This document shows positions 35,901 through 47,019 of a stretch of DNA of 64,000 nt, piece by piece. The stretch comes from Heterohyrax brucei (Eukaryota > Chordata > Mammalia > Hyracoidea > Procaviidae). Both the position numbers and the translations under genes were made by a program. The notes below the pieces were generated by a model. The model was not told where the DNA came from. It saw only the letters and a program-made list of their open reading frames with translations, and did no database searches. The first letter of the stretch is position 1. Every line of letters starts with the position of its first letter. The stretch lies in NCBI GenBank assembly GCA_028571685.1, contig CM053140.1, positions 223,095,323-223,159,322 on the forward strand, given 5' to 3'.

Positions 35901-36890
35901 GTATAAATTATAAATCTCTATAAACCATCCTTTCCCAATTTCTTTGATTATGGAAACATTTTTTTGTAGGTCCATCTCAGTGGGACTTCAAAATATATTC
36001 TAAAAAACACAGTTTGAAAATGCTACACCAGAAAAAGAAAACAAAATCTTGAAAGGAAAGACATTTTATGTAGAAAAAGGAGAGGAAAACAAGGAAGCAT
36101 ATATGCAGTGAAGTGACTTACACCTCCTCCTTGCTTATTAACTATTCCATTCTCTGACACTTCACATTTACAATATTAAAAAATCTACTGTCCAACTATT
36201 TTGTGAATCAACCAGGAGTGAGGTAAGAGTGGAAGGAGGACAAGACTTATGAGAGGGAACAACACCCAGAGGGTTGCAAGCAGTTTGTATTACTCAGGTC
36301 AGTCTGAGAAGTTAGGCTGGTGGAGTAGAAGACAAGGGTGGCCCAGCTGCAAGGAAACAGCTGGAGCTAGGGCCACCAGAGAAGGGGGTGGCTAAAAGTT
36401 CTCTTCTTTCAAAGAGGCCTCTCTGCCACTTCTGCATCCTTCACAGGGCCCAGGTGGCTGAGCCTCATCTACCTTTAGGCCTAAGTATGGCCCACTGTTG
36501 AAGTCTGTCTCTGAGGCAGTAGGAGCAAGAACGTGGAGAGGCAAGATATGAGGGTCTGTGTGGAGGCCTGGAACATGGCCAAATGACAAGGCCCCTGCTG
36601 CTTCAGAGGTAGTGTGCAGCCCCTGACCACCACTACTACCATCCTTAACAGCCATGAGTTTCATAGTGGTGTGGAAGGCATGCTGGGGAAGGGACCTCTA
36701 CTTTGTGGACATCCCAAGATGTGCAAGGGGTGCCCCAAACATGGTGAACAATTGGGAAGGACACTGGAACCACAAATGGAGCAAGGCCCTGACTCTCACA
36801 TAATGCAAATTTTCACATAATGATCTAGTCCTTGGAACCAAACCAAGTCAATAAAGAGTATGTGTTCTTACTATGGCCTTTCTAGCTATG
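35901..36890. other. Single-copy-looking DNA, no gene supported
   Basis: No recognised transposon. Part 36300-36800 is richer in G+C. A 90-codon minus-strand frame (36664-36392, MKLMAVKDGSSGGQG) shows no domain, signal or splice context that I can support, and its start is common chance sequence. I list the stretch as non-coding. Confidence 0.5.
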
Positions 36891-37075
36891 CTTGGAAACA
36901 CTAGTGATGTAGTGATTTAAGTGCCACAGCTGTTAACCAAAAAGTTAGCAGTTTGAATCTGCCAGGTGCTCCTTGGAAACTCTATGGAGCAGTTCTACTC
37001 TGTTCTGTAGGGTCACTGTAAGTAAGAATCAACTTGATGGTGGTAGGTTTGGTTTGGTTTGGTTTGGTTTGGTTT
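36891..37075 (+). mobile_element. AfroSINE, short subtype, with (GGTTT)6 tail
   Basis: Plus copy. The 3' tail has grown into six GGTTT units (37046-37075), an expansion of the TTTGG tail motif. B-box region AGTTTGAATCTGCC. Confidence 0.9.
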
Positions 37076-37146
37076 ATATTTATGTACATATGTGTGTGTG
37101 TGTATATACATACACATACATACAGAAGCACATACACACACACATG
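37076..37146. repeat. (TG/TA/CA)n microsatellite
   Basis: TATG/TGTG run followed by TACA/CACA units between two AfroSINEs. Alternating purine-pyrimidine throughout. Confidence 0.88.
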
Positions 37147-37300
37147 TGGGAAACACTGGTTGTGTGGTGGTTAAGTGCTACATCTGCTGGAGAAGGTTGG
37201 CAGTTCAAATTCATCAGACACTCCTTGGAAACTGTGTGACTCAGTTCTACTCTGTTTTATAGGGTCGCTATGAGTCAGAATTGACTCGACAGCAGCAAAT
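37147..37300 (+). mobile_element. AfroSINE, short subtype
   Basis: Plus copy with GTTCAAATTCATCAG (B box) and tail GGGTCGCTATGAGTCAGAAT, followed by TTGACTCGACAGCAGC. The closest tail in the window to the RTE no. 1 tail. Confidence 0.9.
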
Positions 37301-37566
37301 CAATATCTATACACACAAACATTCTCCCTGTTTGTCAAGGTCAGAATTTCTACCACCTTAAAGAAGACGTTTCATAGTACTCTTTTTCAGATAAGTTAAG
37401 CACTTCCAAGGTGCTAATTAGTAGGTCACCTTTCGTGAATGAAATAATACTACTTACAGCCAGTAGATAAGCAGAAATTTTTCCTTGTAGAAGTATTTCA
37501 GATTAAAAAATGAAGTAGGAATAATTGAATTATTATTTAGACTATCACCATTTTTGCATCCCTTAA
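37301..37566. other. Stretch without recognised feature
   Basis: AT-rich, no repeat or gene recognised. Confidence 0.5.
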
Positions 37567-37727
37567 TGGAAACCCTGATGGCATAGTGGTTAAGAGCTAC
37601 GACTGCTAACCAAAAGATAGGCAGTTCAAACCCAGCAGGCACTACCTGGAAACTCTATATGGAGAAGTTCTATTCTGTCCTATAGGATTGCTATATGTGG
37701 GAGTCAATAACAAGTTTGGCTTGGTTA
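37567..37727 (+). mobile_element. AfroSINE, short subtype
   Basis: Plus copy with A box TGGCATAGTGG and B-box-like GTTCAAACCC. The tail is shortened (GTCAATAACAAGTTTGG). Confidence 0.9.
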
Positions 37728-37744
37728 TTAGCCATGTATGGTGT

Positions 37745-38680
37745 GACTTTCATGAAATGATTATGTAGACTATGCAAAGAAACCGCTTGTGATACACCAA
37801 AGGGACTCAGAAACTTTATAATAATGCAGGTAATGTGCATGGTACACATGTGGCCTGGGATCAGTCAAATAAGGTGTATAGATAGGACTGGTCAGTTTTG
37901 CAAGAGCTAGGCTTAAAATGAACCATCTTAGAGGTGGGAAAAAAGAATTTCTGTACCACAAAGAAAGAAGAGCCATCCACTGGGGTGTCTTTCGGATCTG
38001 GAATCCCTGTGCTGAGACCCTCCTAGACCCAGAGAGAGAGAGAGAGTTGTAACACTGGAGATAGCTAGAAGTGGTGGCAAGCATAGTAGCATCCGGTGAC
38101 AAAGAAATGGTGGTTGCAGATCCAGACTAGCATAAGAAGGCTACAGTGGACTGCCTGACCCACAAAGTGAGGTAGCTACTGTGAGCATGACAACCCATGA
38201 GCAAGAGAACTGAGCACCTCTGGGCAGGAGGCTTATTGGCAGCAGAGCTACAAGAGCTTTGTAACACTTGATCAAGCAGAGCAGAGGCCAGACTGAGGGC
38301 TGAGAGAAGAGGCCTGCCCTGAGGTGGCTGAGAGAAGCCTTTTCTCAGAAGGCTGAGAAGAGGGAGCCAAGAGGAGCCCTACATGGCCAAGAGGAGCTGA
38401 GAGAACTGCCATGCACTGAAGAAAGGAGACTTTGCTTTCATGCTTCCTGATTCTGATCCTGAGTTTTAGCCTGTTCATCCTGAACCCAATAACTTGCCTA
38501 ATAAACCCTGTAACTCTGAGTATTGTCTATGAGCTTTGTATTGCCACTGCAACAAATTTCAAAAAAAAAAAAAAACAGAGAATTACAGAGTGCGTTGGAA
38601 GGACAGTTGATGTCAGAATCGGTAAAAGGGTTAGAGAGAGCAGGTATTTCTGATCTTCAACTTATAGGAATCAGCCTTAG
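37745..38680 (+). repeat. Possible LTR-like repeat with polyadenylation signal
   Basis: GAG-repeat and A-rich region with AATAAACCCTGTAACTCTG near 38500 and 15 A at 38561-38575. The layout resembles an LTR or a retroposed transcript, but I cannot place both ends or a target duplication. The class is undecided. Confidence 0.3.
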
Positions 38681-38859
38681 GCTGATGATAATGATTCTCT
38701 ACTTTTTGTGAACTAAACTAGGAGTTCTGATGATTCCATATTGTTTGAAATATGAGTGAGTCTTTCTGGAGCAGTTGAATCCATAAATACACATAGATTA
38801 CATTCTATCATCACAGGGCAAAGACTCATACATTGGTTCTAAAACCAAACTCAAACTTT

Positions 38860-39950
38860 GTGTTGGCTATAAAGATAAATCTTACATAGCTACCACAGGG
38901 CTCAGCCATTCCATTCCTAGATATTTACCCGAGAAGTGAAAACATATGTCCACAAAAAGACTTGTACTTGAAAATTCATAGCAGCTTTGTTATAGCAAAA
39001 TGTGGAAATAATCCAACTGTTCATTAAGAGAGGAATCAACAAGCAAGCTGTGATATATGCATACAACAGAATATCACACAGCAATAAACAATGAAAAACT
39101 GGTATTCACAGAAATTTGGATGAATCTCAAAATTATTATGCTGAATGAGAGAATCCAAATTTTAAAAAGTATGTACAGTGTGATTACATTTATAGAAAAG
39201 ATGATAAAATGCAAAGTAATTGTTTTAGTCAGCTAGGGCTGCTCTAACAGAAATACCACAGAGTGACTGGCTTTAACAAAGAAAGATTTATTCTTACACA
39301 GTCCGGTAGGTTGCAAGTCCATATTCAGGGTGTCCACTCCAGGGGAAGGCTTTCCCCTTGTCGGCTCTGGAGGAAAGTCCGGTATTGCATCAGTCTTTGT
39401 CCAGGGAGCATCCTGACGCAAGAACCTCTGGTCTGAAGGACGCTCTCTGCTCCCGGTGCTGCTTGCTTGATGGTAGCGAGGTTCTCAAATTGTCCTTTGT
39501 TTCTTTTTCCTTTTATTCCTTGCAAGCTAAAAGCATTAAGGGTGGGGCAAGCCATACTCCAGAGAAACTCCCCCTACAGCAGGAATTTACAGCCCCACCC
39601 TAATCCTTTAATATACAGGTTAGCAAAGCCACACAATGGAGGACAGTCCCAAGACACTGGGAACCATATCCCAGCCACGCGGCTGCACACATTTTTGGGG
39701 GGGACACAATTCCAACCATGACAGTAATCTACAGAGTTTAGTGGTTGCTTGGGACTAAGGTAGAGGAATGGTTAGATTGAAAAAAGCATGAGGAACTCTC
39801 GGGAAGAATAAAATGGTTCTGTATCATGACTACAGTTATAGTTTCATGGGTGTATCAAAGCATATCCATTATATGCTTTATAGATAGGATCAGTTTATGT
39901 CATGTGTACTGCATTTAATTACTAAAAATTGAAGAAAAAAGAATATCAAA
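38860..39950 (+). repeat. Old L1 (L1M-type) 3' end, split by a solo LTR
   Basis: Old L1 3' sequence: CCATTCCTAGATATTTACCC, GTCCACAAAAAGACTTGTAC, GCAGCTTTGTTATAGC and CAATAAACAATGAAAAACTG, then after the LTR GTTTCATGGGTGTATCAAAG. The two parts (38860-39220 and 39729-39950) join when the LTR and one target copy are removed. Belongs to an older L1 subfamily than the other L1s here. Confidence 0.85.
39221..39723 (-). mobile_element. Complete solo LTR (MaLR-like family A) with 5-bp target duplication
   Basis: 503 bp. Read on minus it begins TGTCATGG and ends CTGACTAAAACA, so TG...CA ends. An AATAAA signal lies near its 3' end, followed by the AAGCCAGTCACTCTGTGG region. Flanked by GTAAT at 39216-39220 and 39724-39728. 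This proves an LTR-type insertion into the old L1. No internal coding region remains; solo LTRs arise by recombination between two LTRs. Confidence 0.93.
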
Positions 39951-39955
39951 CAGGG

Positions 39956-40045
39956 ACTGGTTTGTGTGGGTTACTTCTGTGAACTTGGCACTTAATACAG
40001 TCCCCAGAATGTGGCAGATGCTCAATAAATAGGAAATAAATAAAT
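39956..40045 (+). repeat. Possible MIR 3' end
   Basis: The end CCCAGAATGTGGCAGATGC then TCAATAAATAGG resembles the MIR tail. Too short and diverged to be sure. Confidence 0.4.
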
Positions 40046-40204
40046 TTATTAACACTAATATTGCACGCGTTTTAGTTAATTTATAAACTTTATAGCTGAA
40101 TGAGAATACATATTCTTGTTCCAGGACACAAAGAAAGTAGATTCCTCTTAAGAACAATGCAAGAAAATTAGAAAAGACAATGACAAAACTGTAACACCTC
40201 AAAA

Positions 40205-40224
40205 TATATATATATATATATATA
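40205..40224. repeat. (TA)n microsatellite
   Basis: About ten TA units just upstream of an AfroSINE. Confidence 0.9.
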
Positions 40225-40245
40225 AACTCTAATCTCCACAAGATA

Positions 40246-40420
40246 AGGAGCCCTGGTGGTACAATAGTTAAATACTCAGCTGCTAATCCAAAATTTGGTA
40301 GTCTGAACTCACTCAGTGGTCCTCAAGGGAAAGACCTAGAGATCTGTTTCTCTGAGGATTACAGCCAAGAAAACCCTATGGGGCGATTCTACTCAGTCAC
40401 TTGAGGTCCCTGTTAGTTGG
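40246..40420 (+). mobile_element. AfroSINE, long subtype, tail lost
   Basis: Starts GGAGCCCTGGTGGTACAATAG and includes the long-subtype internal region. It stops at GTTAGTTGG, where an LTR begins, so the 3' tail is cut. Confidence 0.85.
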
Positions 40421-40870
40421 TGTGAGGGCTGATGCTATGTGTCAGCTAGACTATAACTCTCAGTGATTTGGCAGGCAATGGACTAAGTACTCTCCCATAA
40501 AGTGATCCATTCTGTGATCTAATATGAGCAGTCAATCAGTTGAAAAGGAGTTTCCTTGTGAGCATGCCCACCTCTAGCATACGAATGAATGCTCCAGGGA
40601 AGCTTAATTTTTCTCTCAACCCTGCACTCTTCTGCAGCTTTGGGGTCCACCACCCCTGTAACTTCATGATCAAGTAGTGGTCTTCAACTTGCCACCAGAT
40701 CCATGAATTTGGGACTTCCAGTCCCCGCAATTGCATTAGCCATTTCCTTGAAGTAAATCTCTCTATATGTTTGTGTGTGTGTGTGTGTGTATATATATAT
40801 ACATATATATATACACACACACATACAAATGTTTCACTGAATTTGCTCTTCTAGGGAACCCAGACTGATG
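40421..40870 (+). mobile_element. ERVL-type LTR, no clear target duplication
   Basis: Opens TGTGAGGGCTGATGCTATGT, then GTCAGCTAGACT. Contains CCAATTGCATTAGCC-like and AAGTAAATCTCTCTATATG motifs, a long dinucleotide tract, and ends TTCTAGGGAACCCAGACTGA. This design matches ERVL LTRs in which the polyadenylation region is followed by (TA/CA) repeats. The flanks GTTGG and TCTGG agree at only three of five positions. Confidence 0.75.
40773..40825. repeat. (TG)n(TA)n(CA)n near-palindromic tract
   Basis: Ten TG units, then TA, then CA units. The tract can fold on itself almost perfectly and also alternates purine and pyrimidine. It lies in the LTR after the polyadenylation region. Confidence 0.92.
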
Positions 40871-40937
40871 TCTGGAATCAACCTCACTGCATCCAACAAT
40901 CTTAAAGAGGTGTAACAACAATCTTAAAGAGGAAATG

Positions 40938-41035
40938 TTATTGTTAGTTGTCATTGAGTTAGTTCCAATTCATAGTGATCTTATAAACAGCAGAACAAAA
41001 CATTGCTGGTCCTGTGCTATCCTCACAATCATTTC
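40938..41035 (-). mobile_element. RTE 3' end fragment
   Basis: Minus-strand RTE tail: GTTAGTTGTCATTGAGTTAG, then ACAGCAGAACAAAACATTGC and TCCTGTGCTATCCTCACAAT. Matches the end region of the RTE copies at 12237, 13193 and 45088. Confidence 0.7.
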
Positions 41036-41179
41036 TATAAAGAGGAGAAAAAGACTAAAAAATGTATAAACAAAAATTACAAATTCAGGAATAAAAATGT
41101 ATCATAATTACAAATAAAATTAGCTAAAAGAATTTCAAGAAAATATATTTATGGCATACCAATTTAGCTGAAAAAAATC

Positions 41180-41345
41180 TAAGTAAAAAGATCAGCAGTT
41201 CAAACTCATCAGTTGTCCTTCAGGAGAAAGATGTAGCAATCTTCTTCATTAAAGGTTTATACCTTTAGAAACCCTAAGGAGCAGTTCTAGTTAGCCCTTT
41301 AGAGTCTCTATGAATTGTAATCAACTTTAAAGTGATGCGTTTTAG
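41180..41345 (+). mobile_element. AfroSINE, long subtype, 5' part lost
   Basis: Starts inside the B-box region (CAGCAGTTCAAACTCATCAG) and keeps the long internal part and a decayed tail (GTAATCAACTTTAAAGTG). Confidence 0.8.
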
Positions 41346-41585
41346 GCAGATGAACATATTTCAAGGGGAACCTAAAATATCAAAACTTACTCAAGAAAGA
41401 TGAAAAATTTGAACAGACCAGATTTTCGAAGATTTAAATTAGAGAAAGTACCAGCAACCCAGTTTTATAAGAGAATTCAGCCAAACCATAAGGAAGAGCT
41501 ACTCCCTGTATTATTCAGACTTTTCCAGAGGTTAGCAAAAGGCAGAAATAGAACACCTCTCACATTATTTTGTAAATCTAGCTTA

Positions 41586-42972
41586 CGAGATCTGACAATT
41601 ATATTCGCGAACTCATCCTAGAAAAAGTGCTACGTACCTCATTGCTGAGTATCACTACAGTCACCTTCAAAGTTCTCCCTCTTGGAAGCTAAACACCAAC
41701 ACCACTGCCTAGGCCACCTTTCTAAGTAATTTTGGAACTCTTTTTCTGAATGGCCATCAGAGCTATCCTCATATTACCTTTCATGTCTGGAATGCCAGCA
41801 AAATATCTTCCTTTCAATATTTACTTTATCTTTGGGTAAAGAAAAAAGTCATAGGGGGACAAATCAGATGAGGAGGTAGGATGTTCCAATACAGTTATTT
41901 GTTTACTGGCTAAAAACTCCCTCACGACAGTGCCACGTGAGCTGGTGCATTATCATAACGCAAGAGCCTTGAGCTGCTGGCGAAAAGTTCTGGTCATTTT
42001 CATCTAACTTTTTCATGCAGCCTTTTCAGCACTTACCAAATACACAGGAACATGCAGCAACAATAATGAATGCCACTGAATTAGACACCACCACATATCA
42101 ACACAAACACAGCTGTGAGACACTAATATACCAAAAAATAAACTTGGTTAACTGTCTCGTTGGTACAAATTCTTAATGAACAATCTAATATAAAAAAAGG
42201 TTAGAAATATTGTTTTGATTCTTGATTTGGACTGACAAAACTTCTCTGGTCGTGGACAATTCACTGACTTGAATTGTACATTTTGAAGCTGTGTTTCAGG
42301 GTCATATTGGTACACCCATGTTTCATCACCAGTGGTAACACAGCCTAAAACAGTCTTGCCTCTTCAAATGATCTTGGCAAATTTTGACACTCCTTTGCTT
42401 CTGTTCAGCAGTGAGCTCCTTTGGGGCCATTTCTGCACACACATTTCTCATGTCAAGATTTTCCATTAAGATTTTCCTGTTTCTCTATCCATGTTTACTT
42501 GGTCAGCTATGCTTCCTACAGTCAGCTGACTGTTTTGATGCACAATCTGACAAATCTTTGCAATGTTTTCCATCAGTTATGCTCATCACTGGCCATCCTG
42601 ACCTCTCTTCATCAGTGACGCTTTCTCTTCCCTCAGAAAACATTTAATCCACTTGTACACTGCCATTGTTCTCCTGACATTATTCCAGTAAACTTGAACT
42701 AACTGTCCCTGATTTCACTTCTACTCTGGCCATGTTTAACAAGAAATTTAATGTTTATTTGTTGCTCTAATTCAAGCTCTGACATTCTTGCAGCAGCACA
42801 AAAACATGCAACACTAACAAATGCCATTCAGCAAGACACCACCATATACTGACGCAAATGCAGCTGTGAGACACGAACATACTAATGGTATGAAATCTTA
42901 CCAAGTTGTTTGTACAGTGCTACCAAAGTAAGCACATGGTGGCAAGCTCACAGGATTCATTGTCAGACCTTG
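41586..42972 (-). mobile_element. mariner-type DNA transposon, near complete with TA target sites
   Basis: 1387 bp with inverted terminal ends (left AGATCTGACAATTATATTCG, right complement AGGTCTGACAATGAATCC). TA dinucleotides stand at 41584-41585 and 42973-42974, the target duplication of mariner elements. The transposase is on the minus strand. The element is about 95 bp longer than the roughly 1.3 kb usual for mariners, because a second copy of its 5'-leader segment lies in the coding part. Confidence 0.9.
41640..42785 (-). pseudogene. mariner transposase remnant
   Basis: Cut-and-paste transposase with an N-terminal helix-turn-helix region and a D,D34D catalytic domain. Start read at 42785 (MSELELEQ). 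The visible catalytic-domain pieces are LTAEQKQRS, TGDETWVYQYDPETQ (first catalytic Asp in GDETW) and the CPRPEKFCQSKSR region. Then comes an insertion, the NAPAHVAL region of the second Asp motif, and the PKDKVNIERKIF stretch of the third part. Frameshifts and stops make it dead. Residue reading is by hand, and boundaries after the insertion are approximate. Confidence 0.8.
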
Positions 42973-42974
42973 TA

Positions 42975-43229
42975 TTCCTGATGTAAAAACTTAATAAACA
43001 TCCCAAAATAGAAATTTTAAATGTGTACCATTCATAAATTCAGATACAAAATTTTTTTTAAAAAGTGTTGGCAAAGAGTTCTACAATGCATTAAAAAGTC
43101 AATCATTATTCCAATAAGTTTGGATCAAAGGAATCAACAAAAGATACTACTTTATTTTTACTAGATGTTTGAACAAAACAAAATTATTATTTGATTTTTT
43201 TCTCCTTTAATCTGTTTATGTCATTTAAG
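42975..43229. other. AT-rich stretch without recognised feature
   Basis: A/T-rich DNA after the transposon. Nothing supported. Confidence 0.5.
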
Positions 43230-43780
43230 AGAAAAAACATCACATACTAATTGTAAAAGTAATTAATGAAAGTCGTAATAAAAATTCTAGTAAAACAAGA
43301 ATAAAATGAAAATGCATTCAAACAGAGCAAGCAATAGAAATTTAAAAAACCCATAAAATTACATAGTAAAACAGTTGATGTATTTCCTTAAATGTATAAA
43401 TATGAGAAATATTTGCTCTCTTCACTACTTAAAGAGTATTATGGAATTAGCAGCTAACAAAATAAAACAAGAAAAACACATACAATACATATAATAGAAG
43501 AAATAAAATTAGCAGCATTTTCATATAATTGCATATTGTAGAAATTTCAAGAAATTCAATCAAAATAAAAATTATTAGAGCTTCTAAAGGGATTTAGTAA
43601 GTGGCTGGATAAAAGATCACTATTAAGCAGTGTTTTTTTAGCAGTATTTTTGATATCAATAAATCAACTAGAAATTGTAATTTCAAAAGATATTTAACTC
43701 ATATACATCAGCAAAAATAAAGTTCAAAGTATCCAGAAATAAATGTATAAAGAAATGCATAGGACTAAAAAAAAAAACAC
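43230..43780 (+). repeat. Old L1 (L1M-type) RT fragment
   Basis: Very AT-rich. The order GTGGCTGGATAAAAGATCAC, AGAAATTGTAATTTCAAAAG and TCCAGAAATAAATGTATAAAG matches the stretch just after the L1 catalytic box and the PGINL-type region. No frame is open. Confidence 0.55.
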
Positions 43781-44009
43781 AAGATTTTATTCCATTTTTG
43801 TAATTCTGGTGTTTATCCTTGTTCTCGGGCATTTTATTTAATTGTTTGTTGCAGCATAAAAGACAGGACCCTAACTTCTGTCTCCTCAAAATAGGTACGT
43901 GGCTTATGGTAACCACCTACTCATCCCCCATCATTTGAAAACATCACATATCTCATAGAATAAATTCACATAAGTTGCACTATTTTTTTAGAGTATGCTA
44001 TTTGGTTTG

Positions 44010-45088
44010 CAGGAGTACACTGACAGAGAGCTGCCAGAAATTCAAGCTGGATTCAGAAGAGGACATGGAATGAGTGATATCATTGCTGAGGTCAGATAGA
44101 TCTTGAGTGAAAGCAGAGAATACTAGAGAGATGTTTACCTGTGTTTTATTAGACTATGCAAAGGTATTCTAATGTAGATCAGAAGAAACTATGGATAACA
44201 TTGTGAAGAAAAGAAATTCCAGAACTCTTAAATGTGCCTCACGAGGAGCCTGTATGTAGACAGAGAGGCATTCATTCAAAAATGAACAAGGGGATACTGC
44301 CTAATTTAAAATCAGTGTGTTTAGCAACTGGACTGTATGAGGAACTGGACTGTGTAAGGAAGACTCATTTAGAGCCTACGGTATGCAGACAATACAAACT
44401 TACTTGCTGAAAGCAAGAAGTACTTGAATCACTTACTGATAAAAATCAAATGGTACAGCTTAAGTACAGATTACAGCTCAAACTTAATGAAATAAAAATC
44501 CTCACAACTGGACCAGTAACAGCAAATGGAGAACATACTCAAGTTGCCAAGACTTTCGTTGTTCTTGGATCCACAATCAACACCCAAATGACATATCGCA
44601 TTGGACAAATCTGCTGTAAAGACCTCTTCTAATGTTAAAAAGCAAAAATGTCGCTTTGAGGACTAAAGTGCATTTGACCCAAGTTGTGGATTCTCAATCA
44701 CCTTATGTGCATGTGAAAGTTGGACAACAAATAAAGAAGACAGAAGAATCAATGCTTTTGAATTATGGTGTTAGCAAAGAGCACTGAATATTCCATGGAC
44801 TGCTAGAAGAACAAACAAACATGTCTTAGAAGAAGTACAGCCAGAATGCTTCTGAGAAGTGAGAATGGCAAGACTTTATCTCAAGTACTTTGGATACGTT
44901 AGGAAGAGGGGCCGGTCCCTGGAGAAGTATATCCATGTTTCGTAAAGAAGAGGATCAGCGAAAAAGAGGCAGACCCTCAATGAGATGGACACAGTGGTTG
45001 TTGTAATGGGTTTAAGCCTATCAAGAATTGTGAGGATGGTGCAGGACCAGGCAGTGTTTCATTATGACTGGAAGGCACCTAACACTAG
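44010..45088 (+). mobile_element. RTE-class LINE no. 3, 5'-truncated
   Basis: Longer RTE copy than the other two. It starts within the RT fingers and runs to a tail ending GGAAGGCACCTAACACTAGC. It is more decayed than RTE no. 1. Confidence 0.87.
44020..44960 (+). pseudogene. RTE reverse transcriptase remnant no. 3
   Basis: Early RT motif ELPEIQAGFRRGHGMSD (RTE fingers), then a disrupted Y-A-D-region near 44390-44410 (YADNTNLLAES-like: the second catalytic Asp reads as Asn). A 60-codon open piece follows at 44450-44632 (NEIKILTTGPV, VVLGSTIN), and further broken C-terminal sequence (CESWTTNKEDRRINAF). Multiple stops. Confidence 0.8.
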
Positions 45089-46448
45089 CACGTTATTCCA
45101 GTGTTTGTATACTTTGAAGCTGAAATACTCACTTTTTAGGATTAAAGTTTTTTCTAGGGGATTCCAATCTACTAGTTGATAACCTGTACTGCAAAACATA
45201 AAGCAAAAATATTGGGATATCATTAAGCAGACTTCAGAATTTTGGAGTCAGGTAGTCTTTTTCCACTTCAGAAACCCTGTGTGTATGAGTCCAAGAAAGT
45301 AAGTTCTTTCCTGTCAGCATGTTCTCCCCAATGCCCGCTGCCTTGTTTTTGAAACTGTTATTAAATATAATGAGAAGTTGATCTTAACAGAAAGTCCCCA
45401 CCTTCTCTGCTCACTGACCTACTTTAGAGCTCAGCAAGTTGTTGCTCAGCTTAAAAAAAAAAATTAGTGACTCTCTCCTGGGGGCTTTACAATACTAGGG
45501 CCAGGTGCTGCACATTGCTGCAAAGACACAGCTCAGCACTGCCAGGTTATTCCAACTTTTCCCTAGGCTGAAGCCAGAAGGTCTGTGAGTCTGTCCCCAA
45601 GGTGCTAAGGATCCCACCAGGAAACAAAAAAGAGTCTTGCTTATTTAATTTTGATTTGGTTTAGAAAGCACATGCCCACAAATGTTAGTAAGCACCAACA
45701 AGAACTTATTTGTTAACCTAGTGAGTATGACACTGTGCAAATATATGTGGGTGTTATTCCTCCTGTTCTGAAGGAGATATAACCTTATTTACAGACAAGA
45801 GGTCATGCAGTGTGAAAGGTTCTCTTTGTGAATTTGATAAAGCTTTTCTGTCTGTTTTGCTTAAGGATTTTATAAACCTTTCATTAAAAAAAGTTTAAAA
45901 CTGGACCAAGTCAGGATGAATTTAAACACAAAGAAATCATGTAGCACTTCTAAATTTTGTACTGTAAAATGAATGACCTGTTTAATGTGTCATTATGTTA
46001 ATTTAATGTCATCTTCAACACAGCTTTGGATCTTATTTTCTAAGTGACCAGTGAATAAGAAAGACCACGAAAACTGTGTATTGGTCTTGCTACCAGTAAC
46101 TCCACTCAGTTTTTTCCAAAACTAGTTTTTTCAGGAATGGTTGAAAGGACCATTATTATACTTTCACCCAAATTTCATTTATATATAGTAGGATTGAAAA
46201 GTATTGTGAATGATTTTTTACCTCAAGTAATCCAGGATCACAGCCATTTGAGGGGTGATAGAACCCAGGGATATTTGTTTCCAGTCACAATCGTGAACCA
46301 TGGAGATAGTGTAAATGGTTGATTATGGAAAAAATAAATCATCAAAGAAAGAGATCTAATATAATCAGCCTGGTTGTTTTATGGTATTTAGTTGGGTAGA
46401 GAGAGAATTCTAATATATATAACAGCCCACCAGACAAAAATATTAGTC
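45089..46448. other. Single-copy-looking DNA
   Basis: No recognised repeat, exon or RNA gene. Small open frames at 44985-45179 and 46137-46322 lack domains. A 12-A run lies near 45450. Confidence 0.5.
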
Positions 46449-46583
46449 ATTAGAACTGCCCCATAAAAGTTTCCCTGACTAGCCTTACAGGAATGGATGA
46501 CCATGTCTTTTTTCCTACAGAGTTGAATTATAAAACTTTCAGTAAACAGCTGAGCCTGTAACCATTGCACCATCAGAGCTTCT
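46449..46583 (-). mobile_element. AfroSINE fragment, long subtype
   Basis: Minus copy without its tail: GAACTGCCCCATAAAAG, then GCCTTACAGGAATGGATGAC and ACCATTGCACCATCAGAGC (complement of the A-box region). Confidence 0.78.
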
Positions 46584-47019
46584 TCTTTGCTTCTTAGCAG
46601 TCGTTAAATAAACAGTAGCTGTCAATGATATATACAATTAATGTTTACCACACGTACAAATTAATACACAATTACTTTAAAAAATAAGAATGGGCCATAA
46701 TCATGAAGAGTACTTACAACAGCTTTAAGAAAGAATGGACAATAGCCACTTGCAAAAGAGTAAATACAAATGACTAATAAAACCTGGACATCAATCCAAG
46801 GTCACTTATAAAAACTAGAATGTGATAGTTTTCTTAACTATTGCATTTGTAACTTATCTCAGAGTAATACTTAACTGTGGCAAGGTTATGTAAGATGAGC
46901 TATCTTCAGCAGCATCAGTGACAGTGTAGATTTTTACAATCTTTCTGAAAAGACTGCAATCTTTCTAAAAAGATTACAAAGATTATAGTGTAGACACAAT
47001 CTTTCTGGAGCGAAAAAAT
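46584..47019. other. AT-rich stretch without clear feature
   Basis: Nothing certain. AATCTTTCT units repeat three times around 46935-47000, a minor local duplication. Confidence 0.45.

Noticed and set aside
36392..36664. 90-codon minus-strand open frame in GC-richer DNA, possible host exon
   Set aside because: No recognisable domain, no convincing splice signals or neighbouring exon; could be chance.
42384..42647. 87-codon plus-strand frame in the mariner
   Set aside because: Antisense to the transposase; a shadow of the real coding strand.
46935..47005. Regulatory cluster of AATCTTTCT repeats
   Set aside because: Three imperfect units in AT-rich DNA are too weak; more likely local duplication.
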